Below are positions 51,859-61,170 of a stretch of DNA of 64,000 nt, in pieces. The notes under the pieces were generated by a model. The model made no database searches. It was given only the letters and a program-made list of their open reading frames with translations, and was not told the DNA's origin. The stretch is from NCBI GenBank assembly GCA_026770025.1, contig JAMXDE010000006.1, forward strand, positions 1,488,001 through 1,552,000, given 5' to 3'. A program made the position numbers and the translations under genes. How positions within the stretch are numbered: position 1 is the stretch's first letter; every line of letters begins with the position of its first letter. Origin of the DNA: Craspedostauros australis. Lineage: Eukaryota > Bacillariophyta > Bacillariophyceae > Mastogloiales > Achnanthaceae.

Positions 51859-54741
51859 ATGACAAAACGCATAAAATTTAAAAAGACACAGAGTGTTTAC
51901 AAGACCAGCATGACGCCAATGACAAAGGACGACGATGGTGACCCCTCCCGCAGCAAACAGCGCAAGAAACAAGTGAATTTCGGAGGAGTTACGATTTCGG
52001 GCATTCCCAACAACGGCATCGCTAAAAAGCAAGCGGTGTGGACGTCAGAGGAAGAGACAGAGGCAAAAAGGAAGATGACGACGAGCAACGCCAAGCCGTA
52101 TCCGGAATGCGTAGGAGCAGGAGACTCGGTCAACACAGCATGGCGGGTCGTTCGGAGCCACCTTGACTGTGAAAGAGGGGACCTGGAGTCGATGGAAGCA
52201 TGGGTCGATGTGTTCAAGAAAGGCAGAGCTTGTCACTGGGACGCAGCCACAAACCAGAAGGTCCAACAGATGGAAGCAAGGCTGCTGGCCACGAAAGCAG
52301 ACATGTTTCCACCAGTGTTCTGGGAAGAAGGGAACATCATGGGCAGCATCATGACCAACCCTTGGATAGCAGCTCGCAAGGTCAACACAGCCAACCCAGC
52401 GGAATCACCGGAGAAGCGACGTAGAATCGGCGACACTGAAAAGGCAAAGTCAAACAAGCCAATGAACCAGCACACCAACGGTAGACAAGAGGACAAGGAC
52501 ACCGCGTCAGCACCCAAGGCCACAACCAACAAGAAGAAGCCAAGCCCGATCAACACAAAAGACGCCGGAAAACCAGTGAGCTGTACCAGCAACCCATACA
52601 AGAAGGGCTCCCCGACATTCGCAGAGGCGTTGAAATCGGTACCAATGACAACAGGCAAAGACGGGGCAGTTTTGCTTCCAGCCAACCAGTTCTTCCTGAG
52701 CAAACCCATGGTGAAAAGAGACCACAAACGCAACGTCAATGAATCCCTGGGCAGGCAGTTCAGTACCTACTGCACGTTTCGAAGCCCTACTCTGAAAGGC
52801 AAGGACAAGGCCGTGGAGAAGGAGGTGACCGAAGCACTAGCAATGGTCATGGAACACTTATTCACCCAGGACCCCGACCTTGTTATCCACAGGTGGGACG
52901 GTCAGGGTCAAGGACTTACTGCAAGCAGTGACAGAGTGACCTCCGCCTCCAAGATCAGACACTACGTGAACAAGATGTACACAAAGGCAGGGAAACAAAC
53001 CTGGTGCCGTTTCTACTTCTCACACAACAAGGAGTGGGCTGAACTGCAGGACGATGGACAGCTGTCAGACAACGACATCATCTTGTCCAAATGCACTGTT
53101 CAAGCAAGGGAAGAAGTGCCAGTCGGGTGGTTTTGCGCGAGTCATAGATCCACCAATTGCAACGACCTGACTGAAGCCATCAACAACCTGGAAGACGTCG
53201 TGAAAGCAAAGATCAAGGTCGGCATCAGGATGCAAGCAATCAAACTGGACAAGTATGAGAAAATCAAGAAAGAGGACCAGGTCTACGCAGCTCACATCTT
53301 GGCGAGTAAGGAGGACTCCATCAAGTGCGAGCAGATTATGGGCAAGCTTTTTGCGGCAGGAAAGAACAGAATCCTAGGCAAGCGGCTCCGCTTCATTTCG
53401 GACCTCACGGATGAACAACGACCAGCAACTCATGAAGACAGACGCAACGCGATGCTCTACAAAAAGAAGCAGAAGGAGTTCTTGGAGGGCACGAAGACCA
53501 CCATCGTTTCCTTCATCCACGGACTCGACTATGTGGAGCCCAAGAACAAGGTATCCCTGCGCAACGTCCTCTCTAAGCTGATGTCAACATCAGGAGACAA
53601 AGAAGGGTCAGCGCTGTTCTTGGCGGTGGAGAACGGAAGAAATTGGGGGGACACGGTATTTGTCTATAGTCAGGAGGTGGCAGATGAGGCAAGCATGATT
53701 ATCCCGCTCCTTCCCACTGTCATATACAAGTACTGCGGAGGCAAAGCAGCAACCTGGTTCACGGACTATATCTGGGACGCCAACACCAGCTACGAAATGA
53801 ACATGCACGGAGAGATTATCAAGGCGGATTGGGAGAGAGATATCCTCAAGAAACAGGTGGATGACGAGTGGTACGCCAGCATGGGACTTCAACGTCCAGA
53901 AGAAGACACAGAACAACAGGAGGACGCACAACCCAAGATGACCTTCGCCATTGACTTTGGTACGGTCCCGAAGACCATGGATGGAGACCACGGATCGGTA
54001 GGGGTGATGCGACGATGGCACAACTGCGACGACGTTTCATTGAAATCAGCCATAACGTCGATGAAATCGCAGTGTCCGGAAGCCAAAAAAGAGACAATGC
54101 GAGTGGTTGGCGAGGCGATGAAAAAGCTGGAAGTGATTGACCCGCAGGCTAGAGCCCAATGGATGGAAGCTCTGCTGGGCCCCAGTGTAGCCGAGCAGCC
54201 ACAACGCGCCAACACCAACGACGTGGAAGCCCAACCAGGACAGGATCGGCTCGGGCAGACTCCGGAAGGCAGGGACGTCGACCAACCAACCCAATCCTTG
54301 CAAGCGCTCAGAGACCGGAACAAAGACGACGATTTCGTGGGCGAAGCGGACGACGGATCCATGTCAGATGTGTCTATGGAGTCTGCAACTCCATATGGCG
54401 GAGACGATGCACACCATGCCGAGGTAGTCAACCTGGTGGACATTTCGTCAGACGACGGATCGGTGGAACCATCAACCCAGCTAACCACCCGCACAATGCA
54501 AACAAGAGGCCAAACCAAGAAACACCAGAAGTCAGCACTTCAGAACAACAGAAAGGGGAGCATCCCTGAGAGTGAGGAACCCAGAAGAGCGGTTAGCCCA
54601 GTGAAGAAGGCCCGACCAAAGAAGGGTGCACCAAAGGGGAGGAAAGAAGGGCCAAGCGTGAGGCCAACAACGCAGCAAGGAACAACTGCGCCAACCAACG
54701 ATTCCACTGCCAGCGACGAGAGGGTCGCAGGCCAAGCATGA
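51859..54741 (+). CDS. LINE ORF1 protein
   Basis: 960 residues from the ATG at 51,859 (CCAACAATGACAAAACG); the frame extends a few codons upstream only through TTG. The N-terminal 300 residues are basic and low complexity. A folded-looking middle from about 300 to 680 includes RQFSTYCTFRSPTLKGKDKA, TWCRFYFSHNKEWAEL, VGIRMQAIKLDKYEKIKKED and ALFLAVENGRNWGDTVFVY. The C-terminus alternates acidic and Lys/Pro-rich segments. No CCHC zinc knuckle, RRM signature or coiled coil of L1 type is obvious. By position it should be the RNA-binding, RNP-forming protein of the element. Its stop overlaps the ATG of ORF2 (ATGA). I know of no matching named domain. Confidence 0.85.
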   Translation: MTKRIKFKKTQSVYKTSMTPMTKDDDGDPSRSKQRKKQVNFGGVTISGIPNNGIAKKQAVWTSEEETEAKRKMTTSNAKPYPECVGAGDSVNTAWRVVRSHLDCERGDLESMEAWVDVFKKGRACHWDAATNQKVQQMEARLLATKADMFPPVFWEEGNIMGSIMTNPWIAARKVNTANPAESPEKRRRIGDTEKAKSNKPMNQHTNGRQEDKDTASAPKATTNKKKPSPINTKDAGKPVSCTSNPYKKGSPTFAEALKSVPMTTGKDGAVLLPANQFFLSKPMVKRDHKRNVNESLGRQFSTYCTFRSPTLKGKDKAVEKEVTEALAMVMEHLFTQDPDLVIHRWDGQGQGLTASSDRVTSASKIRHYVNKMYTKAGKQTWCRFYFSHNKEWAELQDDGQLSDNDIILSKCTVQAREEVPVGWFCASHRSTNCNDLTEAINNLEDVVKAKIKVGIRMQAIKLDKYEKIKKEDQVYAAHILASKEDSIKCEQIMGKLFAAGKNRILGKRLRFISDLTDEQRPATHEDRRNAMLYKKKQKEFLEGTKTTIVSFIHGLDYVEPKNKVSLRNVLSKLMSTSGDKEGSALFLAVENGRNWGDTVFVYSQEVADEASMIIPLLPTVIYKYCGGKAATWFTDYIWDANTSYEMNMHGEIIKADWERDILKKQVDDEWYASMGLQRPEEDTEQQEDAQPKMTFAIDFGTVPKTMDGDHGSVGVMRRWHNCDDVSLKSAITSMKSQCPEAKKETMRVVGEAMKKLEVIDPQARAQWMEALLGPSVAEQPQRANTNDVEAQPGQDRLGQTPEGRDVDQPTQSLQALRDRNKDDDFVGEADDGSMSDVSMESATPYGGDDAHHAEVVNLVDISSDDGSVEPSTQLTTRTMQTRGQTKKHQKSALQNNRKGSIPESEEPRRAVSPVKKARPKKGAPKGRKEGPSVRPTTQQGTTAPTNDSTASDERVAGQA

Positions 54742-57700
54742 GAGTCCCTTTGGAGACAAACAAGGGAGGGCACCCGAAAAGGGAGTCGTCCCAGCTGGTG
54801 CGAGGGCGTAAAAAGGAGGGAGGGCGGACGCAACCAGAGGCAAAGGAGCCACCGAGCAAGGAGACACAGGAAGAACAAAACAGAGGATACAACAACACAT
54901 GCAACACAAGGCCAAAGGAGCCACCAACGATGACAAAAGAGGTGAGATCAACTAACATACCGGCGGGCCATTGTTCGTCACTAACTGGTAATACAAATAA
55001 CGACGACCGCCGTAAAACAGCCTCAACGAGGGAAAGGAGAGGAACAGAGCGAGTCCCGCCAACTGAAACCACAACGACTGACAGGGACGAGTCGACAGAA
55101 CGAGAAGCGCGCGAACCGAGGACCCATGACAGATCCCCACCACAAAGGGCACGCGAAATGCCAGAGGAAGGAATTTTCGGCAACAGAATGAGAACTCCGG
55201 ACACAGGAGCGATACGACTGGCGTTCCAAAACATTGGAAGATTGCCGGTGGAGCCATGGAAAGGAAAAAACAAGCAAATCGGAGAAGAGATACAGAAAAG
55301 GCACATTGACGTGCTGATGCTGGCGGAGATAGGGCTCAACTGGAGGGCAATGAAGGAAGGAGACTCCTGGGCCCGACGAGTGGGTCACTGGAAAATGCGA
55401 GCCAAAGCGACGGCATCCTACAACCACAATTGCGCATCAACAAACAAAGTGCAATTTGGAGGCACGGGCATAGTCACTGCCAACGGCTTGTCCAAGAGGG
55501 TGGTGGATGAGGGCGAGGACCTGAGCCGCCTGGGAAGATGGGTTTGGCAACGAATTGAGGGACGGAAGGGTAAACATATCCGGGTGGTGGCCGCCTACAG
55601 GGCGTGCGCGTCCTCTAGGCCAACTTCCACGTGGGCACAACAGCGTACCCACCTGCTAGAACAAGGAGACAACAGGGAACCAAGAGAAGCGATGCTACTC
55701 GACCTGGCACAAGCAATCCAAGAATGGAAACAAGAAGGAGACGGCGTGATAGTGGGCATCGACGCGAATCAGGACGTCGCCAAAGGCAGTTGCGCAGAGA
55801 TGTTCGAGGCACTCGGAATGCGCGAAGCCATCACTGAGCTGCATCGAGGGCATCAACGACAGGCTACCCAGCACCGCAACAAGACCCACGTCCCGATCGA
55901 CGGCTTGTATGCGACAAAGGACATTGAAGTCACAGCGGCCGGGTACGCAGGTTTTGGCGAGGCCATCCACTCCGACCACCGCATGATATGGATCGACATC
56001 AAGGAGTCAAGTGCGATTGGCAAATTGAACCCATTGGTGGGCGTGGAACCAAGACGCCTGCGAATGGCGGACAAAGCGGCAGTGCAAGCGTACCAGGAAT
56101 CCCTTTGGAAGAAGGCGCAACAGCTGGGATTTCATTGGAGGATGGAAGAGTTGGAGCAAGCAGTGAGGCTGCAGGGTACCGTGACGGCGGAGTTGGCCAC
56201 CGAATACGACAGCATCGACAAGGGTATGGACAAACTGCGCATGGAGACCGAGCGCGAGTGTAGGAAGCTCAAGATGGGGGCACTGGAGTGGTCACCAATG
56301 CTGAAACGACTACGAGACACAGTGAGACTGTGGACAGCAGTGCAGAAAAAGTACAGCAACATACACATCAGCTCGTCGCTCATCCGTCGGTTATCCAAAA
56401 GGCTTGGGATCCAGCGACCTCGTCAACTGGGGCCAGCAGAAGTGGCAACCAGATTGGTTGAGGCACGCAAAGCCTACAAAGAGGCCAAGCCCCGTGCATC
56501 CCAGATGCGTGATGACTTTATGAGGGACAAAGGAGAGAAAGAAGCAGCCAAATGGGGGACGGCCATTGAGAGCACCCCTAGCCACGTCCGCAGGGCGAGA
56601 GAACGACAGATCCGAGACAACCGGAGGTTAAAGGCGTGCCTGAAACCAAAGCAAACCCTGGCTACCAAGGTCACGCTTACTGACGACGACGGAAATGTCA
56701 CAGTGTGTGATACAAAACATACCATCGAAGTGGCTTGCATCGAAGAAAACAAGCGAAGGTTCCATCAGACAGTGGGTACCCCGTTTACGACCGGACGTCT
56801 CCGCAGCCGGTTTGGTTTCTTGGCCGACACCCAAGAAGCCGATGCCGTGTATAAGGGAGAGTGGCAGCCCACGGTACAGGAGGACATGTATCCGCGGATG
56901 CTGTTGTCTCAGGTGGGGCTTACACCATCGGCGGTCCCGAATTCCACATTTACCATCGAGGACCATGTCGAAGGCTGGGCAAAACAGAAAGAGAGAACAG
57001 CGTCGGAGCCATCGGCACCGCATTTCGGGCATTTTAAGGCGGCGGCGGAACATGAAGGTCTGGCAGCCATTGACTGCAGGTTGCGCAGGATACCATACGA
57101 AACAGGATTCACCCCAGCATCGTGGACGGTGATGACAGACTTCCAAATCCTCAAAAAAGCAGGAGTATTCGACGTCACCAAGATGCGGACCATTCAGCTC
57201 TTCCACCCGGCCTTCAACATGAACAATAAGAAGCTGGGAAGGGACCTCATGGTTACAGCTGAAAGCAACAATCGCATGGCCACAGAACAATTCGGCAGTC
57301 GAAAAGGCCACAAGGCGTCAACCGCAGCCCTGTGCAAAAGGGTGGTGGTGGATGTGATGCGCCAAAAACGACAAGACGGGGCAATCTGCTCTAACGACGC
57401 CAAGTCGTGCTATGATCGGGTGGTCCACAGTGTGGCCTCCATGGCCATGGTGCATGCTGGGGGGCGAAGGTCAGCGGTGAGGTCGATGTTTGGCACCCTA
57501 CAGAAGGCGCGACACCACGTCAGGACGGCATACGGAGTGTCAGATCGCTCGTACGGCAATACAGGGTGGACGCCGATGCAAGGGCTGGCTCAAGGAAACG
57601 GCTGCGGGCCGGCGGCCTGGGCAGCTATAAGCTCCCCGATGTTCGAAGCAATGCGGTCCAAACAACACGGAGCGCGGTTCAAGTCGGCCCTTAGCGGTCA

Positions 57701-60700
57701 GGAAGTCAGCCTGGTGGGTTTGAGTTTTGTTGATGATGCGGATTTGATGATCTCGCAACCAAATGAGCACTTCAGTACCGTGGCACAACGAACTCAGGCA
57801 GCGCTCACAGATTGGGAAGGGGTTCTCCGAGCAACAGGAGGAGCCTTGGTGCCGGCCAAAAGCTTCTGGTGGGGTCTGTCGTTTGAGTACAGGTCTGGAG
57901 GGTGGAGGATGCAAGCGGCCCGAGCGACTCCAGCCCAGGTGAGAGTGCGGGATGCGGCAGGGATCCAAACGGAGCTGCGGAGGCTCGACCCACGCGAGTC
58001 AGAACAAACTCTGGGTGTATTCATGAACATGGAGGGTACTTCAGAGGCACAGGTGCGATACCTGAGGCGGAAGGCCGACGACTTTGCGGACAAAGTGGTT
58101 TCCGGAGGCCTGCGACAAGATTTGGTGTGGATGGCAATCACTACGAGGATTACTAAGACGTTGGAATACCCCATGGAGGCAATCACTCTTACCCAACGGC
58201 AGTGGGACTTCATATACGCGCCGATTTGGACTAAGGCCCTTCCCCGAGGGGGTGTGGCCCGGTCGTTCCCAAGAGCTGTGCTTTACGGGCCCAGGGCCCA
58301 TGGGGGGATTGGGATGCGCAACCCCGCGGTTTGGCAGCTGTCGGTGCAAATACAGTCGATGGCTCATGAGGTGAACACAGGCTCCATCACAGGCCGAATG
58401 ATCCAGCTGTCGATCGAACAAACCAAGCTTGAGACCGCCGGAGGCGGACCACTTTTCCAGCAAAGCTTTGCCGAATGCAAGGGCCACATCACGCCGACGT
58501 GGGTGACCCAAGTGTGGTCGAACGCCCAGCGCTTCGGTGTTTCCATTGTGGAGACGGGGGTGTCAATCGAGAGACAACGAGTGGGAGATGTGTTCTTGCT
58601 GGACAGCTGGCGCTGTCAGGGGTATAGCTCCAAGCAGAAGGCGGTGCTCAATGAATGCCGCATGCAACTGGGGGTGGTTACCCTTGCGGATATGGTGACA
58701 GCGGATGGTACCAGCATCATGCGACTGGCCTTTGACGGAGTTCAGGCGGGAACCCAGGGATCCAGCGGGCGCCCTCGCGTGCCACGGAAGCTTACCCGCA
58801 AACACTGGCTGCTGTGGCAAGAGTGGATTGAAGGATTGACGGAGGGCCGCCATCTGCGCTTACGACGACGAATGCAGGCGTGGCTGCGGGATGACAGGGG
58901 GTGGTTGTGGTGGCGACGGCCCAATGACGACGGTGTCGCATGGCAGCGGTTGGACTCCGGCTTCCGAGTGTGGCGCAGGACGCAAGGTCGGAGGGCAAGA
59001 AGGGCGGAGTTCCAAGCCACCAACGAGGTGAGCGCACGCCTGCCTACGCATGCCCGGCGCTCCTCCGTCCAGTGTGTGAACCCCCATGGGGTGGTGCTCG
59101 CAGTGGTAGAAACGCCACGAATAGGGGAGACAGTGCCAAATACTCCGCGCGACAAGCCCGACGGTTCAAATCAAGCCTGGGAGCGGGACCAGGTGTCGGG
59201 CGATGCGTCAGACGCGGAACTGAGAGCGGCCATTCGCAGAGGGGATCTTATGGCGGTCAGTGATGGCTCGTTCAAGCGAGGATTTGGGACGTCGGCCTAC
59301 GTCTTACACATCATGGACTCCGGGGTGCAGCGCACGGGGTGCAACGTAGTGCCAGGGGCAAGGGAAGTGCAGTCGGCGTACCGAAGTGAACTAGCTGGAG
59401 TGGCTGGGGTTCTGCGTGAGCTCGTGGAGCTGGAAAGGGGCGGCGACCTCGGACCAGGACCGGTAGTGATAGGGTTAGACGGGATGAAGGCGATGGAGAA
59501 CAGCAGGGATGGAGTGGCACATGTGGGCAGGCCGTCGTTCGATATGCTAGATCATATCAAGGCGCTGCGTCGGAGGTTGGCTGTGGCGGTGCGTTTCCGG
59601 TGGGTGCGAGGGCACCAGGACGACCAGTCGGAAGTGCTGGATCAATGGGCGCTTCTCAATGTCCACTGCGATTCGGAGGCCAAAAAGTACTGGGACAAGA
59701 TGCAGCACAAGACACCACCCCAGTGGCGCAGCGACGGCTCATTTGCCTGGAAGTTGTACGTGGGAGACATGAAGTCGTCTTGGGCGGCCGCAGGCATACA
59801 TGATGCAGTGGTAGGCGGGGCGGTTGAGACCTATTGGGACAAGAAAATGGGGCGAGTGCGACAGGACAGCGGCTCTATTGAGGCCCACGGGCGCCGAAGT
59901 GCATGTGCGAGAGCATCCTGGAAGCAGCGGCTGTTTGTGGCAAAGATGTCCACGGGCTTTATCGGGGTCGGCGTCAAGCTGAAGCAGTACGGCGCCGAAG
60001 AGCGGTGCCCGTGGTGTGGGCAGGCCGAGTCCGTTATGCATGTGGTCAGGTGTTCAGCTTCAGGAGGAGGCTGGGAGGAGTGCTTTCAACAGTACGTGGA
60101 GGAGTTGGAGACCATCGGTACGAGTGGTCCGCTTGTCAGCTTGGTCTACTCAAGTCTTCGGGGGTTCTGTGGCCGTGCTGTGAGGGAGGGCTTCCAGGAG
60201 GAGGTTCCTGTGCGATGGTGGCCCGTTCTCATGGGCTGGATACCGCGAGATTGGTGTGAGCAGCAACAGAGGTGGTTCGTGGAGCACGGGTCGGGACGGC
60301 GTTTCTACACCGTGGAGTCCTGGGCCCGCGACGCGGTTCTGGCAGGTTGGCGCTTTGTGCACAGCATGTGGCGGTGTCGTAATCAGGCTAAGCAAGCGGA
60401 GGCGGCAGTCCTCGCCGCGATGAGTGCGCGACGTGAGGAGCTAGAGGAGGTCACGGAGAGACACAACGGTTTCAGTGGGTGGGAGGGGTGCGACTTGGCA
60501 GTGGCCGGGAGTGGTGCTGCACCTAGTCCGTTGGCGGGGGCTGACACGAGACGAGCATGGCTTCGGTTTGTGCGCGCAGTGCGTGCACGGGCCCCGGACA
60601 ATGTCGCTGTGGAGGCGGCGGACTCCGGCGGCAGTGCGGTCGGCTCGAATCCACCAGATACGGGGGGGTCAGGCGAGTTTGCATGGTACAGCAGGGAGGA

Positions 60701-60827
60701 CGATGGCGACTATCGGGGCATTGTGGTCGACGATACAGACGCCGAAGGCGCTCCAGCCCGAGCACAGGCCGCCTGCGGCGGCCTGTGCAGGGCAGAGCGC
60801 CTTCGGCTGGGCATGGTGGGCGATTGA
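54738..60827 (+). CDS. LINE ORF2: APE endonuclease, reverse transcriptase, RNase H, C-terminal Cys/His motif
   Basis: 2,029 residues, starting in the ATGA overlap with ORF1. After a basic linker of about 155 residues comes an apurinic-type endonuclease: LAFQNIGRLP (Asn165), MLAEIGLNW with the catalytic Glu, GIDANQDV, and the terminal HSDHR (Asp413/His414). A helical linker precedes the reverse transcriptase at about 750-1060: EQFGSRKGHKAST, AICSNDAKSCYDRV (first Asp), MQGLAQGNGCGPAAW, and the catalytic FVDDAD at 997-1002. RNase H follows at about 1500-1635 with Asp1509 (VSDGSF), Glu1551 (YRSELAG), Asp1581 (IGLDG) and the GHQDD end (His1626). A C-x2-C-x7-H-x3-C motif (C1757, C1760, H1768, C1772) lies further on. 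All catalytic residues are in place. The last codons form half of a 3' RNA hairpin. Confidence 0.95.
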   Translation: MRVPLETNKGGHPKRESSQLVRGRKKEGGRTQPEAKEPPSKETQEEQNRGYNNTCNTRPKEPPTMTKEVRSTNIPAGHCSSLTGNTNNDDRRKTASTRERRGTERVPPTETTTTDRDESTEREAREPRTHDRSPPQRAREMPEEGIFGNRMRTPDTGAIRLAFQNIGRLPVEPWKGKNKQIGEEIQKRHIDVLMLAEIGLNWRAMKEGDSWARRVGHWKMRAKATASYNHNCASTNKVQFGGTGIVTANGLSKRVVDEGEDLSRLGRWVWQRIEGRKGKHIRVVAAYRACASSRPTSTWAQQRTHLLEQGDNREPREAMLLDLAQAIQEWKQEGDGVIVGIDANQDVAKGSCAEMFEALGMREAITELHRGHQRQATQHRNKTHVPIDGLYATKDIEVTAAGYAGFGEAIHSDHRMIWIDIKESSAIGKLNPLVGVEPRRLRMADKAAVQAYQESLWKKAQQLGFHWRMEELEQAVRLQGTVTAELATEYDSIDKGMDKLRMETERECRKLKMGALEWSPMLKRLRDTVRLWTAVQKKYSNIHISSSLIRRLSKRLGIQRPRQLGPAEVATRLVEARKAYKEAKPRASQMRDDFMRDKGEKEAAKWGTAIESTPSHVRRARERQIRDNRRLKACLKPKQTLATKVTLTDDDGNVTVCDTKHTIEVACIEENKRRFHQTVGTPFTTGRLRSRFGFLADTQEADAVYKGEWQPTVQEDMYPRMLLSQVGLTPSAVPNSTFTIEDHVEGWAKQKERTASEPSAPHFGHFKAAAEHEGLAAIDCRLRRIPYETGFTPASWTVMTDFQILKKAGVFDVTKMRTIQLFHPAFNMNNKKLGRDLMVTAESNNRMATEQFGSRKGHKASTAALCKRVVVDVMRQKRQDGAICSNDAKSCYDRVVHSVASMAMVHAGGRRSAVRSMFGTLQKARHHVRTAYGVSDRSYGNTGWTPMQGLAQGNGCGPAAWAAISSPMFEAMRSKQHGARFKSALSGQEVSLVGLSFVDDADLMISQPNEHFSTVAQRTQAALTDWEGVLRATGGALVPAKSFWWGLSFEYRSGGWRMQAARATPAQVRVRDAAGIQTELRRLDPRESEQTLGVFMNMEGTSEAQVRYLRRKADDFADKVVSGGLRQDLVWMAITTRITKTLEYPMEAITLTQRQWDFIYAPIWTKALPRGGVARSFPRAVLYGPRAHGGIGMRNPAVWQLSVQIQSMAHEVNTGSITGRMIQLSIEQTKLETAGGGPLFQQSFAECKGHITPTWVTQVWSNAQRFGVSIVETGVSIERQRVGDVFLLDSWRCQGYSSKQKAVLNECRMQLGVVTLADMVTADGTSIMRLAFDGVQAGTQGSSGRPRVPRKLTRKHWLLWQEWIEGLTEGRHLRLRRRMQAWLRDDRGWLWWRRPNDDGVAWQRLDSGFRVWRRTQGRRARRAEFQATNEVSARLPTHARRSSVQCVNPHGVVLAVVETPRIGETVPNTPRDKPDGSNQAWERDQVSGDASDAELRAAIRRGDLMAVSDGSFKRGFGTSAYVLHIMDSGVQRTGCNVVPGAREVQSAYRSELAGVAGVLRELVELERGGDLGPGPVVIGLDGMKAMENSRDGVAHVGRPSFDMLDHIKALRRRLAVAVRFRWVRGHQDDQSEVLDQWALLNVHCDSEAKKYWDKMQHKTPPQWRSDGSFAWKLYVGDMKSSWAAAGIHDAVVGGAVETYWDKKMGRVRQDSGSIEAHGRRSACARASWKQRLFVAKMSTGFIGVGVKLKQYGAEERCPWCGQAESVMHVVRCSASGGGWEECFQQYVEELETIGTSGPLVSLVYSSLRGFCGRAVREGFQEEVPVRWWPVLMGWIPRDWCEQQQRWFVEHGSGRRFYTVESWARDAVLAGWRFVHSMWRCRNQAKQAEAAVLAAMSARREELEEVTERHNGFSGWEGCDLAVAGSGAAPSPLAGADTRRAWLRFVRAVRARAPDNVAVEAADSGGSAVGSNPPDTGGSGEFAWYSREDDGDYRGIVVDDTDAEGAPARAQAACGGLCRAERLRLGMVGD
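60741..60807 (+). repeat. LINE 3' hairpin 1 (nested perfect stems)
   Basis: Outer arms GCCGAAGGCGCTC (60,741-60,753) and GAGCGCCTTCGGC (60,795-60,807) pair perfectly. Inside, GCACAGGCCGCC (60,762-60,773) and GGCGGCCTGTGC (60,777-60,788) pair perfectly around a TGC loop. The structure lies within the last codons of ORF2. Confidence 0.9.
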
Positions 60828-60866
60828 GGTGACGCGCTTCCCGTGTCGGCACGTGAGTGGGCCCCA

Positions 60867-60946
60867 GCCCCAGCCGAAGACGATCGGGCCCGAACCCGGG
60901 CCGCCTCCGGCAGCTCGGGTGCAGGCCGATCGCCTTCGGCTGGGGC
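60867..60946 (+). repeat. LINE 3' hairpin 2, related to hairpin 1
   Basis: Arms at 60,867-60,887 and 60,926-60,946 pair at 20 of 21 positions. The arms share AGCCGAAG and CGCCTTCGGCTGGG with hairpin 1 and its flank. The enclosed 38 bases can pair further (ACCCG with CGGGT). It lies in the 3' UTR. Confidence 0.85.
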
Positions 60947-61153
60947 CGTGGGCCCGTAGCAAGGCGGCCGTTTGGCGGGGACGGGTCTCAGGTCCGGCGC
61001 CCTAGGCACGGTGGTCGTCTGGATTTAGTGAGTGGGCGTGGCAGGCGCTCTTGTTTGTAATGCTCGACCTGGCCGTGGCCGTGCGTCGCGGTCGGGCGAG
61101 CCTAAAGCCCTCGGGGCACCCCTTTCTTGGGTTAGTCATTGTGGTTATTATTA

Positions 61154-61170
61154 TCATGTTCCAGCTTCTA
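61154..61170 (+). repeat. 3' target site duplication of the LINE
   Basis: Second exact copy of the 17-bp repeat, directly after the TTATTATTA tail of the element. Confidence 0.88.

Larger units (their letters stand above)
51714..61170 (+). mobile_element. Intact LINE-type (non-LTR) retrotransposon with 17-bp target site duplication
   Basis: The direct repeat TCATGTTCCAGCTTCTA occurs at 51,714-51,730 and 61,154-61,170 and defines an insert of 9,423 bp (51,731-61,153). The element has a 128-nt 5' UTR, ORF1, ORF2 (APE endonuclease, reverse transcriptase, RNase H, Cys/His motif), and a 3' UTR ending in GTGGTTATTATTA, a short TTA-repeat tail like those of I/R1-group LINEs. Both frames are uninterrupted. 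Base composition drifts from A-rich in ORF1 to G-rich in the ORF2 end and 3' UTR. The exact duplication and intact frames imply a recent, possibly active copy. Clade assignment is limited to LINEs with APE and RNase H. Confidence 0.92.
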
